In this document: positions 9,288 to 17,963 of the stretch, piece by piece
How the letters are laid out: each line of letters starts with the position of its first letter
How positions within the stretch are numbered: position 1 is the first letter of the stretch
Assembly (NCBI RefSeq): GCF_016862395.1
Contig: NZ_BOMW01000016.1
Coordinates: 1-64,000, forward strand
DNA length: 64,000 nt
Reading direction: 5' to 3'
Source of the DNA: Actinoplanes siamensis
Lineage (GTDB): Bacteria; Actinomycetota; Actinomycetes; Mycobacteriales; Micromonosporaceae
Program-made: the position numbers and the translations under genes
Notes under the pieces: model-generated
What the model was told of the DNA's origin: nothing
Seen by the model: the letters and a program-made list of their open reading frames with translations, nothing else
Database searches by the model: none

Positions 9288-9977
9288 GTGCTGCTGAACG
9301 GGACTGACGGTGAGACCTCGGAGCACAAGTTGATCGCGCCCAACCCGGGGCTGCCGAACCAGGCGCTGCAGGTGCTCGCCCTCGCGCAGCGCACCGCGGA
9401 GGAACACGTCGCGAGTGCCCAGCACCACGCGGACAAGATCCGTACCGACGCGCTGGCGGCCGCCGACCAGATCGCCCGGGACGCGCAGGCCCACGCGAAC
9501 AACGTGCGCCAGGAGGCCGACCGGGTGATGGCCGAGGCGCGCGCGGCCACCGAGCTGATGGCCCGCGAGGCGCAGTCCCGCGCCGAGGAGGCCCGCCGGG
9601 CCGCCGACAAGATCGTCGCCGACGCCCGCCAGCGCGCCGAGTCGATCGGCGCGGACGCCCTGCACGGCGCCGAGCAGCTGAAGCTGCAGGCCCAGCAGCG
9701 TTACGACGACGTGGTCGGCAGCCTGGGCGCCAAGCGCGAGGCGCTGCAGCAGCAGATCGAGGCCCTGGAGAACTTCGACCGCGAGTACCGCAGCCGCCTC
9801 ACCCAGTTCATGCAGGGCCAGCTACGCGCCCTCTGGGCCGACGCCCCGCAGGTCACCGCCGAGGTGATCGACGAGGAGCCGATCGCCGAGGAAATCGAGG
9901 CGGCCCCGCGGCACGGCCACCACCACGCGGCCGCCGAGGACGCCGAGGTCACCGAGCAGGACGAAGAGCAGCACTGA
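9288..9977 (+). CDS. DivIVA-like coiled-coil protein
   Basis: A 229-residue, mostly alpha-helical protein. Residues 20-160 form a long alanine/charged coiled coil with repeated A(D/E)xIxxxA heptads (HADKIRTDALAAADQIARDAQ), resembling actinobacterial DivIVA/Wag31-type and SepIVA-like polar scaffold proteins. The C-terminus is acidic and has a HGHHH cluster. I place the start at GTG 9288 because AAGGAA lies 9 nt upstream; ATGs at 9177 or 9156 in the same frame would add a low-complexity extension. The exact cellular role is not determined. Confidence 0.7.
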   Translation: MLLNGTDGETSEHKLIAPNPGLPNQALQVLALAQRTAEEHVASAQHHADKIRTDALAAADQIARDAQAHANNVRQEADRVMAEARAATELMAREAQSRAEEARRAADKIVADARQRAESIGADALHGAEQLKLQAQQRYDDVVGSLGAKREALQQQIEALENFDREYRSRLTQFMQGQLRALWADAPQVTAEVIDEEPIAEEIEAAPRHGHHHAAAEDAEVTEQDEEQH

Positions 9978-9990
9978 CGGCAGGGTCGCC

Positions 9991-10026
9991 GGGACGGCCC
10001 GGACCGCTTCCGGTCCGGGCCGTCCC
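9991..10026. terminator. Strong hairpin terminator
   Basis: A perfect 16-bp stem (9991-10006 with 10011-10026) closed by a CTTC tetraloop, 13 nt after the DivIVA-like gene. It is followed by GATT but no long T-tract. Confidence 0.8.
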
Positions 10027-10143
10027 GATTGCGGGGGTACGCCGTGAGCCCGGCCCGCGTCCACCAGCACCGCCGGCGGGGCCGCCGATGATCCCCCCGA
10101 GTGGTCCGGGCGGTGCCGCCGCCGCAACACCGCCCGGACCGGA

Positions 10144-12342
10144 TCAGACGCTTGCGGCCTGGGGCTGCTCGTCCGCGTTCGGCGCGGACGAGGCGGCCGC
10201 GGCCCGGCGCTCCAGGGCCGCGCCCTCGACGTCGAGCTCCGGCAGCCAGCGCAGCCAGCTCGGCAGCCACCACGCGGAGCGGCCGAGCAGGGAGAGCGCC
10301 GCCGGCACCGCGATCATGCGGATCACGAAGGCGTCGAAGGCGATGCCGATGGCCAAGGCGAACGCGATCGGCTTGATCGTGTCGTTGCCCTCCGGGACGA
10401 ACGCCGCGAAGACCGCGAACATGATCGTCGCGGCGGCCAGCACGACCGGGGCGGCCTGGCGGAAACCGGTGACGATGGCGTCGCGCGGGGCGGCGCCGTG
10501 GGCGTGCGCCTCGTGCATCCGCGACACCAGGAACACCTGGTAGTCCATGGCCAGGCCGAACAGGATGCCGACGATGATGATCGGCGCGAGGCTGATGATC
10601 GGGCCGGTGGAACCGGCGTTCACCACGTCGGCCAGCCAGCCCCACTGGAAGACCGCGACCGTGGCGCCGAACGCCGAGCCGATGGTGAGCAGGAAGCCGA
10701 GCACGCCCACCACCGGCACCAGCAGCGAGCGGAACACCAGCACCAGCAGCACGAACGCCAGGCCCACGACGAGCGCCAGGTAGACCGGGAGCGCCGCGTT
10801 GAGCTTCTGCGACACGTCGATGCTGATCGCGGTCTGCCCGGTGACGTACACCTTGGCGCCGTCACCGTCGTCGATCGTGTCCCGGATGCCGTGCACCAGG
10901 TCGACGGTCTTCTGGTCCTCCGCGCCCGAGCCGGGGATGAGCGTGATCAGCGCGGCGGACCGCGCCTGGTCCGGCCGCGGCGGGGTGGCCAGGGCGACGT
11001 CGGGCAGCGTGGCGACCCGGTTCTGCACGGTCGCCGCGTAGGCCACCGCGTTCGGCCCGTCGACCAGGATCAGCAGCGGGCCGCTGACGCCCGGCCCGAA
11101 CCGCTCGTCGATGATCGCGTCGGCCTTGGCCTGGGTGCTGCCCTCCGGCGAGCGCTGCGCCAGGGTGGTCTGCATCTTGACGAAGGGCAGCGCGATCACG
11201 CCCAGCGCGAGCACCGCGAGGAGCAGGCTGACCACCCGCTTCTGGCTCACCGTGTGCGCCCAGCCCCGGATGAAGCCGCGGCCGTCGGGGACCTCGTCCT
11301 GCGCGGCGGGCGGGACGTCGCGCAGCTTGCGCGGCAGCGCGCGCAGGCCGATGAACCCGAGGATCGCGGGGACCAGGGTGATCGCGACGAGCACGGCGAC
11401 CACGACGGTGGCCGACGCGGCCAGGCCCATCTCGGTGAGGAACGGGATGCCCACCACGGAGAGGCCGGCCAGCGCGATGACCACGGTGAGACCGGCGGTG
11501 ACCACCGCGGAGCCGGCCGTGCCCACCGCGTACGCCGCGGCGGACTCGACGTCCTTACCGGCGCGCAACTCGTGCCGGAAGCGGGTGACGATGAACAGCG
11601 CGTAGTCGATGCCGACCGCGAGGCCCAGCATCACCGCCAGGATCGGGGTGGTCGACTGGAGCTGGACGAAGCCGGAGAGCGTGGTGATGCCGGCGACGCC
11701 GATGCCGACGCCGACGATCGCGGTCAGCAGGTTCATCCCGGCGGCGACCAGCGAGCCGTAGCTGAGCGCGAGCACGATGAGCGCGACGACGACGCCGATG
11801 CCCTCCGAGGCGCCGCCGATGTCGGCGGCGTTGCTCAGCGCCTCACCGCGGGCCTCGACGGTCAGCCCGCCGGTGTGCGCCCGGTCGAGCGCGGCGCCGA
11901 TCGCCTCCCGCTCCTCGTCGGTGACCTCGGACGGCTGCACGCCGTACGTGACGGTGGTCAACGCCGTGCTCAGGTCCCGGGAGACCGACGGGTTCCGCTT
12001 GTCGAACGGGTCGCTGACACCGACCACGCCGGGCAGCTTGCCGAACGCCGCCACGGACTGCCCGACCTGACCGGCCAGCGCCGGATCGGTGATCTTCTGC
12101 CCGGCCGGCGCCTGGAACACCACCTGCACGGTCGCGCCGGCCGAGGCGTCGCCGAACCGGTCCTTCATCAGGTCCAGCGCGATCGTCGACTCCTGGCCGG
12201 GGATCCGGAACGTGTTGACGGTCTCGCCGGAGAGTTTGACCGCGCCGAAGGCCACGGCCAGCAGGGCGAGCAGCCAGACGACCGTGACGATGATGCGATG
12301 CCGCACGGCGCCGAGGCCGAGACGGTGCAACAACGTTGCCAT
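10144..12342 (-). CDS. MMPL-family RND transporter
   Basis: A large inner-membrane transporter of 732 residues with the two-fold MMPL/SecDF architecture. There are two sets of transmembrane helices, each preceded by an extracytoplasmic loop. The family proton-relay motifs are GIDYALFIVTR (about 244-254) and GLAMDYQVFLVSR (about 596-608). Members export lipids or hydrophobic drugs using the proton gradient. It sits 16 nt downstream of a TetR gene on the same strand, so it is probably the efflux target of that repressor. AGGGA precedes ATG 12342. Confidence 0.93.
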   Translation of the reverse strand: MATLLHRLGLGAVRHRIIVTVVWLLALLAVAFGAVKLSGETVNTFRIPGQESTIALDLMKDRFGDASAGATVQVVFQAPAGQKITDPALAGQVGQSVAAFGKLPGVVGVSDPFDKRNPSVSRDLSTALTTVTYGVQPSEVTDEEREAIGAALDRAHTGGLTVEARGEALSNAADIGGASEGIGVVVALIVLALSYGSLVAAGMNLLTAIVGVGIGVAGITTLSGFVQLQSTTPILAVMLGLAVGIDYALFIVTRFRHELRAGKDVESAAAYAVGTAGSAVVTAGLTVVIALAGLSVVGIPFLTEMGLAASATVVVAVLVAITLVPAILGFIGLRALPRKLRDVPPAAQDEVPDGRGFIRGWAHTVSQKRVVSLLLAVLALGVIALPFVKMQTTLAQRSPEGSTQAKADAIIDERFGPGVSGPLLILVDGPNAVAYAATVQNRVATLPDVALATPPRPDQARSAALITLIPGSGAEDQKTVDLVHGIRDTIDDGDGAKVYVTGQTAISIDVSQKLNAALPVYLALVVGLAFVLLVLVFRSLLVPVVGVLGFLLTIGSAFGATVAVFQWGWLADVVNAGSTGPIISLAPIIIVGILFGLAMDYQVFLVSRMHEAHAHGAAPRDAIVTGFRQAAPVVLAAATIMFAVFAAFVPEGNDTIKPIAFALAIGIAFDAFVIRMIAVPAALSLLGRSAWWLPSWLRWLPELDVEGAALERRAAAASSAPNADEQPQAASV

Positions 12343-12358
12343 GGGAGATTTCCCTTGT

Positions 12359-12952
12359 TCAGTGGGTGTGTGGATGCCCGAGCGCGTCGTAGGCGACGTC
12401 GACGAGCGTGGTGAGCGCGTCCGGGGTGAAGCAGTCCCGCAGGGCGACGGCGGCCACCGCGAGCGCCCCGAGCGCGCCGACGACCCGGACCGACCGGACC
12501 GGGTCGGTGAGCGACCCGGCGGTGCCGAAGGCGGCGCCGGTGAACGGCTCGTCGCCGAAGGCCACGGCCACCTCCTGGCCGATCGTCTCCAGCGCCGCGC
12601 CGAACTCGCTCTCCCGGTCGGCGAGCAGGCAGGACAACAGCAGCGCGACCGCGCCGGGCTGCCCCAGCGCCAGCCGGGCCACCCCGCTGATCACCGACCG
12701 GTCACGCTCCGGGCCGGGCGGCAGCGGCGCGGCCGCCGCGGCCACCTCCCGGATCTGCCCCACGCAGCGCTCGATGACCGCCTCCTGCAACGCCTCCTTG
12801 GTCGGGAAGCGGTGCAGCAGCCCGGTCTTCGAATAGCCCACCGCGTCCGCGATGCGCTGCACCGACGTCTCCTTGAAGCCGTGCCTGGCGAACAGGTTGG
12901 CGGCGGCGTCCAGGATCTCGTCGTCGATCTGCTGCTTGGTGGGGCGGGGCAT
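12359..12952 (-). CDS. TetR-family repressor of the MMPL transporter
   Basis: A 197-residue one-component regulator. The N-terminal TetR HTH (residues 8-55) reads ILDAAANLFARHGFKETS followed by VGYSKTGLLHRF; the C-terminal ligand-binding half is helical and variable. It is the first gene of a two-gene unit with the MMPL transporter. Two matching inverted repeats just upstream (12974-13009) suggest autoregulation. ATG 12952 is chosen because it gives the standard TetR N-terminus; the open frame further upstream is not TetR-like. Confidence 0.92.
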   Translation of the reverse strand: MPRPTKQQIDDEILDAAANLFARHGFKETSVQRIADAVGYSKTGLLHRFPTKEALQEAVIERCVGQIREVAAAAAPLPPGPERDRSVISGVARLALGQPGAVALLLSCLLADRESEFGAALETIGQEVAVAFGDEPFTGAAFGTAGSLTDPVRSVRVVGALGALAVAAVALRDCFTPDALTTLVDVAYDALGHPHTH

Positions 12953-12973
12953 AGGACCACCGTAGACCTTTCT

Positions 12974-13009
12974 GGACCAGACTGGTCCGTCAGGGACCGT
13001 GGTGGTCCC
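12974..13009. promoter_or_regulatory. Twin TetR operators
   Basis: Two inverted repeats with identical architecture, GGACC-N5-GGTCC: GGACCAGACTGGTCC at 12974-12988 and a second at 12994-13008 (extended to GGGACC...GGGTCC-type symmetry at 12993-13009). Their centres are exactly 20 bp apart, about two helical turns, which would suit two TetR dimers binding on one face of the DNA. Confidence 0.7.
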
Positions 13010-13321
13010 CACACATCGCACGGGTTTCAGTGCCCGGATCTTCGCAAGACAAGACCGGTTGCGGGGTACGGCATCACCGCGGTCACCGGATGATGCCGCC
13101 TCGTGCCGGCACACGCGCGGACCGCGCCGTGGCGCGTCCTGCGACCGGACGTCCCGCGTGGCGCGGCCGCCCCGCCCGCGCCGCAAGGATGCCCATGGAA
13201 ACCGCGCGCTGCTGGGAGCTCGTCGAGACGGCCGGCTCCGAGGCCGGTCCCGGCTGGGCCGGCCGCATCCGACCGGCGCCGGGGACCGTGGTGCCACCTC
13301 GGGCGTGATTGAGTGTTGCCC
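13010..13321. other. Intergenic, no supported gene
   Basis: About 310 bp between the TetR operators and the amidohydrolase start. Several short open frames overlap on both strands, but none has a ribosome binding site or recognisable protein features. The amidohydrolase promoter should lie here but no clear boxes are visible. Confidence 0.5.
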
Positions 13322-14950
13322 ATGCCCGCTGATCTGATCCTGACCAACGGTTCCGTCTTCACCGCCGATCCGTCGCGCGGGCCCGCCACCACGGTCGCGG
13401 TGCGGGACGGGCGGGTGGTCGCGGTCGGCGGCGACGAGGTCCGGGAGCTGGCCGGCCCGCGCACCGAGACGATCGACCTGGCCGGCCGGCTGCTGCTGCC
13501 CGGCTTCCAGGACGCGCACGTCCACGCCGTGATGGGTGGCGTCGAGCTGAACCAGTGCGACCTCACCGGGACCACCGATCTCGAGGAGTACCTGCGCCGG
13601 ATCCGGGCCTACGCCGACGCCCACCCCGGCCTGGAGTGGATCACCGGCGGGGGCTGGGCGATGGAGGTCTTCCCCGGCGGCGTCCCCGGCCGCGAGCTGC
13701 TCGACCTGGTCGTCCCCGACCGCCCGGTCTACCTGATCAACCGGGACCACCACGGCGCCTGGGTCAACAGCCGGGCCCTGGAGATCGCCGGCCTCGGCCC
13801 GGACACCCCCGACCCGGCGGACGGCCGGATCGACCGGCGGCCGGACGGTGTGCCGGCCGGCGGGCTGCAGGAGGGCGCCATGCAGTTGGTGGCGCGACTA
13901 CTGCCCGAAGTCACTTCGGCCGAGCGGTTGGCCGGGCTGCTGCGGGCCCAGACGCTGCTGCACTCGCTGGGCATCACGGCCTGGCAGGACGCGATGCTCT
14001 GCGCGACCAACGGCTATCCGGACGTCTCCGACGCCTATCTGGCGGCGGCCACCACCGGCCGGCTCACCGCGACCGTCGTCGGCGCGCTGTGGTGGGACCG
14101 CGAGCGCGGCGCCGAGCAGATTCCCGACCTGCTCGCCAAGCGGGAGCGGCACACCGTCGGCCGGCTGCGCGCCGGCAGCGTGAAGCTGATGCTCGACGGC
14201 GTCGCGGAGAATTTCACCGCGGCGATGACCCAGCCCTACCGTGACTCGTGCGGCTGTGCCACCACCAACGCGGGCCTGTCCTTCATCGACCCGGTGGCGT
14301 TGCGGGAACATGTGACGACGCTGGACTCGCACGGTTTCCAGACGCACTTCCACGCCCTCGGCGACCGCGCGGTGCGCGAGGCGCTGGACGCGATCGAGGC
14401 GGCCCGCGCGGCCAACGGGTTCCGCGACACCCGCCCGCACCTGGCCCACCTGCAGGTGGTGCACCCGTCCGACGTGCCCCGTTTCCGCGCGCTCGGCGTG
14501 ACGGCGAACCTGCAGGCGTTCTGGGCCGCGCACGAGCCGCAGATGGACGACCTGACGATCCCGTTCCTGGAGCCCGCCCTGGCCGCCCGGCAGTATCCGT
14601 TCGGCGACCTCTGGCGCGCCGGAACACACCTGGCAGCAGGCAGCGACTGGCCGGTGACCACGCCGGACCCGCTGCAGGCCGTCCACGTCGCCGTCAACCG
14701 GGCCCACCCCGGCAGCGGTTACCACCCGTTCCTGCCCGAGCAGAGCCTGGACCTGGCGACGGCGCTGACGGCGTACACGGCGGGCTCGGCCTTCGTGAAC
14801 CACCTGGACGACACCGGCAGCATCCGCCCCGGCTTCCGGGCCGACCTGGTCGTGCTGGACCGGGACCTCTTCGCCACCCCACCCGCCGAGATCGCCGGCG
14901 CCTCGGTCGCGATGACCCTCATCGACGGAGAACTGGTCCACGCGGCCTGA
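13322..14950 (+). CDS. YtcJ-like metal-dependent amidohydrolase
   Basis: A 542-residue amidohydrolase-superfamily enzyme of the YtcJ/AmiH type (amidohydrolase 3). The N-terminal small beta-sandwich (ADLILTNGSVFTAD) is followed by the metal-binding GFQDAHVHAV motif (HxH near residue 60), an internal SVKLMLDGV segment, an FHALGDRAVREALDAIE helix with a further His, and AAGSDWPV with the catalytic Asp, then a C-terminal LVVLDRD strand. The natural substrate of these enzymes is usually unknown. ATG 13322 lacks a good Shine-Dalgarno; GTG 13313 is an alternative. Confidence 0.88.
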   Translation: MPADLILTNGSVFTADPSRGPATTVAVRDGRVVAVGGDEVRELAGPRTETIDLAGRLLLPGFQDAHVHAVMGGVELNQCDLTGTTDLEEYLRRIRAYADAHPGLEWITGGGWAMEVFPGGVPGRELLDLVVPDRPVYLINRDHHGAWVNSRALEIAGLGPDTPDPADGRIDRRPDGVPAGGLQEGAMQLVARLLPEVTSAERLAGLLRAQTLLHSLGITAWQDAMLCATNGYPDVSDAYLAAATTGRLTATVVGALWWDRERGAEQIPDLLAKRERHTVGRLRAGSVKLMLDGVAENFTAAMTQPYRDSCGCATTNAGLSFIDPVALREHVTTLDSHGFQTHFHALGDRAVREALDAIEAARAANGFRDTRPHLAHLQVVHPSDVPRFRALGVTANLQAFWAAHEPQMDDLTIPFLEPALAARQYPFGDLWRAGTHLAAGSDWPVTTPDPLQAVHVAVNRAHPGSGYHPFLPEQSLDLATALTAYTAGSAFVNHLDDTGSIRPGFRADLVVLDRDLFATPPAEIAGASVAMTLIDGELVHAA

Positions 14951-15054
14951 CGCCGCACCGGGCGATCCGCCCCGAGATGCCTCGAGGGTGCGGTCCGCCC
15001 GCGTGCGCGGCACCCCGGAAGGTGATGGTGACCGGAGACCGGCCGGGCGCCGCC

Positions 15055-15388
15055 GGGCGGGCGGAACCGGATGAACGCGCCGGCAGTTCCCGGCCATGTC
15101 GTACCGGCCGCAGCTGTTGTCGCGTAGACGTGCTGGGGACGAGCCACGCCTTCAGCGCGGTCCCGCGAACCACGTCCGTCGCGACGAACAGCAGGTCCAG
15201 GTTGTACCGGGGCACGAAGGCCGGCGACCGGACGAAAGGCGACGAAACCCTCGGACCGGATCCGCTTGCTGTCCGAGATCCGGGCCTTGACCCGCACCGC
15301 GAGCGGCGCTGTCGATCCGCTGCGGTGGAACAGGAGGTCGACACCCCTCGTCGTCGACGAGCGAGGTGGACACGTTGAGAGCTCCTCG
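15055..15388 (-). pseudogene. Frameshifted remnant of a conserved hypothetical gene
   Basis: Three frames on this strand join into one sensible protein if single extra bases are skipped. One frame gives STSLVDDEG, the next gives GVDLLFHRSGSTAPLAVRVK through EGFVAF, the next gives VRSPAFVPRYNLDLLFVATD through AWLVPS, and a last shift leads to YATTAAAGTTWPGTAGAF. The first shift lies in a GGGG run near 15346 and the second near 15234. No single frame encodes it. The D...VRVK spacing is compatible with a PD-(D/E)XK-like fold, which is tentative. No intact start or stop is identified. Confidence 0.6.
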
Positions 15389-15628
15389 TAGTGGTGAGGA
15401 CGCAGAAGGCCGCGATCAGATGATCGGCCGCCTTCCCCGTCCGGCCGGCGTCCGTTGTTCGAGGGTGTAGCCGTCCACGAGCCCACCCTGACGGAGGCGT
15501 CCTCCGCCGTTCATCGTGGACGGTGGCGACTCGGCGGATCAGAATTGCCCGGTCGGCGAGCGTGACCAGCCGCTCCGCACGTCACGACGGATATACATTG
15601 CGCGAAGGTTTCGTGACGAGGGGTGATT

Positions 15629-17002
15629 ATGGCAGAAGAGAGCTGGCACACCGCGCGGCTGATTCCGACGTCCGGGATCAATGGCGCCGACGAACAGGAG
15701 CGGCGCGCGACATCGGCGCTGCTCGCGGTGATGAGCGCGGTCCGGGAGTTCGGGCGGGCCCTGACGCAGCCGTACGGTGCACCGGCGGGTGTGGTGCAGA
15801 CCTTCATCGAGGTGCCGTTCACGCTCGGCGACGGCAAGTCCTTCCCGGACGGCCTGATCCGGGTCGCTCGCGGCCAGCGGCAGTGGACGGCGCTGGTGGA
15901 GGTCAAGACCGGCACCAACGAGCTGCAGCCCGAGCAATTGGAACGCTATCTCGACATCGCCAAGGAACAGGGCTTCGACGCCCTCATCACGATCTCCAAC
16001 GAGATCCCGCCGGTGGCCGGGCAGCACCCGACGCGGATCGACAAGCGCAAGCTGAAGAAGGTGGCGCTGCATCACCTCCCGTGGTCCGAAGTGCTGACCG
16101 TGGCGGTGATGCAGAAGGAGTACCGGGGTGTGGCCGATCCGGACCAGGCGTGGATTCTCGGCGAGCTGATCCGCTATCTGGAGCATCCGAAGTCCGGCGC
16201 CCTGGAGTTCAGCGACATGGGGCCGTCCTGGGTGGCCGTCCGGGAGTCGGTCGGCGCCGGGACGTTGCGGGCGGCGGACGCGGCGGCGCCGGAGATCGCC
16301 GGGCGGTTCGACGCGCTGGTGCGATACGCCGGACTGCGGCTCGGGCGCAAGTTGGGCACGGACGTCGTTCCGGCTCTGACACGCAAGGAGCAGGCCGAGC
16401 CGATGAGCCGCACGCAGGCACTGGTCGGCCAGCTCGCCACGACCGGCACGATGACGGCGGCGCTGCGGATCCCGGGCGCGGTCGGCACGCTGTCGGTGAC
16501 CGCCGACCTGCGCGCCGCGAAGATCACCTGTCATGTCGACGTGGAGGCGCCACGCGAGGGCCGGCCGACGACCCGGGTGAACTGGCTGATCCGCCAGTTG
16601 AAGGACGCGCCGGAGACCGTCCGCCTGGAGTCCTACGCCTTGCATGCCCGGGGCGCGGGCAGCGCGGAGTTGCTGCGGGTGGTCCGGGAGAACCCGGCGG
16701 TCCTGGTCAGCGACCCGGCCAAGGACCTGCGCACGTTCCGGGTGGCGCTGATCTCGGCGGCCGGCACCAAACGCGGGCGAGGCCGCGGGGCGTTCATCGA
16801 CTCGGTGCTGGACGCGATCGACGACTTCTACAGCCAGGTCATCCAGAACCTGAAGCCCTGGATGCCGGCACCCCCGCGACTGCGCTCCGCCGAGGAGTCC
16901 GTCGCCGTCGAGCCGGTCCCGCCGGCGCTGGTGTCCACCGCGCTGTCGTCCCAGGACGACCCGGTGCCGGCCCCGCGGCCGAGCCCCGCGACGATGTCCT
17001 GA
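15629..17002 (+). CDS. Hypothetical protein with PD-(D/E)XK nuclease-like N-terminus
   Basis: A 457-residue cytoplasmic protein I do not recognise by name. Residues 50-140 resemble a restriction-endonuclease-like core: a conserved Asp in SFPDGLI, the strand TALVEVKTGTNEL (E-V-K), then a helix QLERYLDIAKEQGF and the strand DALITISNE. The rest is helical and mixed alpha/beta with a proline-rich tail. GGGG precedes ATG 15629. It lies alone beside a frameshifted gene. It could be a DNA-processing or defence-type protein, but no partner genes support that. Confidence 0.7.
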   Translation: MAEESWHTARLIPTSGINGADEQERRATSALLAVMSAVREFGRALTQPYGAPAGVVQTFIEVPFTLGDGKSFPDGLIRVARGQRQWTALVEVKTGTNELQPEQLERYLDIAKEQGFDALITISNEIPPVAGQHPTRIDKRKLKKVALHHLPWSEVLTVAVMQKEYRGVADPDQAWILGELIRYLEHPKSGALEFSDMGPSWVAVRESVGAGTLRAADAAAPEIAGRFDALVRYAGLRLGRKLGTDVVPALTRKEQAEPMSRTQALVGQLATTGTMTAALRIPGAVGTLSVTADLRAAKITCHVDVEAPREGRPTTRVNWLIRQLKDAPETVRLESYALHARGAGSAELLRVVRENPAVLVSDPAKDLRTFRVALISAAGTKRGRGRGAFIDSVLDAIDDFYSQVIQNLKPWMPAPPRLRSAEESVAVEPVPPALVSTALSSQDDPVPAPRPSPATMS

Positions 17003-17178
17003 CGGGCGGGCTTGACAATGCGCGAAGAGAAGGGTGTCGATGACCGGGGTGTGACGACAGACCTCGACCCCCTTCTCGCCGCACTCTTTGTCAAGATCGA
17101 CGACTGGCTCGGACGGCCACAGCGGAAGGGACGCAAAATCTCGCGTTGTGGCAGCACAACTGACGACCGGGCGGCCGG

Positions 17179-17892
17179 TCACATGGCCAGTATGGAGTCG
17201 ATGCCGCGCTGGAACAGCTCGTCGTCGTTCCATCGCCCGTCTTCGAGGTGTCCTGAGGCGATAAGGGTGGGATAGGCGTCGGCATTGGCCAACAACTGGC
17301 GCCGGGCTTCGGCCCGGGCCCCGGGATCTTCCGTCTGGCGCCAGGTGGCTTCGGTGATGGCTGCGCCGATCACATAATTCGCCAGCAACCGGGTGATGAC
17401 GGCCAACCGGGAGCCGGTAAAACCCCCACGGACGAGCGCCGACTGCAGGAACTCGGTGCGCGCCAGGACGTTGGGCCCGAGCATCGGTCGCCCGATCAGA
17501 CTCGGCGCCCAGGGATGGCGAAGCATGACCGCGCGCCACCCGAATGTCAACGCGCGCACATCATCACGCCAGTCGTCACCGACGTCCGGGAGTAGCACCT
17601 CCGCGAAGATGTGGTCCAGGGTCAAGTCGAGGACATCGTCCTTCGTCTTCACGTGCCAGTAGAGCGCGGTCGAGGTCACCGCGAGGCGCTGCGCCAGGTT
17701 TCGCATTGTCAACCCGTCGATGCCACGCTCATCGAGCAAAGTCGCTGCTACCCCGACGATGCGCTCACGGCTCAGCGGCGCCGCCCGGCGCGGCCGGTCC
17801 GCCTCCTCACGCAGCCACACCGCGCCAGCGGTCCCACCACGTCGACTGTTCTTTTCGCCAGCCGACGGCTCACCCAATTCGTTCGCCTTCAC
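17179..17892 (-). CDS. TetR/AcrR-family regulator
   Basis: A 237-residue repressor with a basic N-terminal extension, then the HTH (residues 40-90: LSRERIVGVAATLLDERGIDGLTMRNLAQRLAVTSTALYWHVKTKDDVLDL). The LTMR...LYWHVKTK type with a C-terminal TetR_C domain is the tetracycline-repressor-like branch. It is divergent from a degenerate MFS efflux gene, with two repeat operators in between, which is the classic repressor/pump layout. Because the pump is broken, the present role of the regulator is unclear. Confidence 0.9.
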   Translation of the reverse strand: MKANELGEPSAGEKNSRRGGTAGAVWLREEADRPRRAAPLSRERIVGVAATLLDERGIDGLTMRNLAQRLAVTSTALYWHVKTKDDVLDLTLDHIFAEVLLPDVGDDWRDDVRALTFGWRAVMLRHPWAPSLIGRPMLGPNVLARTEFLQSALVRGGFTGSRLAVITRLLANYVIGAAITEATWRQTEDPGARAEARRQLLANADAYPTLIASGHLEDGRWNDDELFQRGIDSILAM

Positions 17893-17922
17893 TACCTGAT
17901 CCTAGTACGGTGGTGAGGCAAC

Positions 17923-17955
17923 CTTACGTTGGTAAGTTGATGTTACGTTGTTAAG
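17923..17955. promoter_or_regulatory. Tandem operator between tetR and the MFS remnant
   Basis: TTACGTTGnTAAG occurs twice in the same orientation, at 17924-17936 and 17943-17955, 19 bp apart. The first copy extends to the inverted repeat CTTAC-GTTG-GTAAG. The second runs directly into the AAGGAG of the downstream remnant, so a bound repressor would cover its translation start. Confidence 0.65.
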
Positions 17956-17963
17956 GAGACGGT

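Noticed and set aside
13030-13308. Small ORFs before the amidohydrolase
   Set aside because: Several overlapping frames on both strands, none with a ribosome binding site or protein features.
15539-17539. 666-codon minus-strand open frame
   Set aside because: Antisense to the PD-(D/E)XK-like gene and part of tetR; composition is His/Arg/Gln-rich as expected for a shadow.
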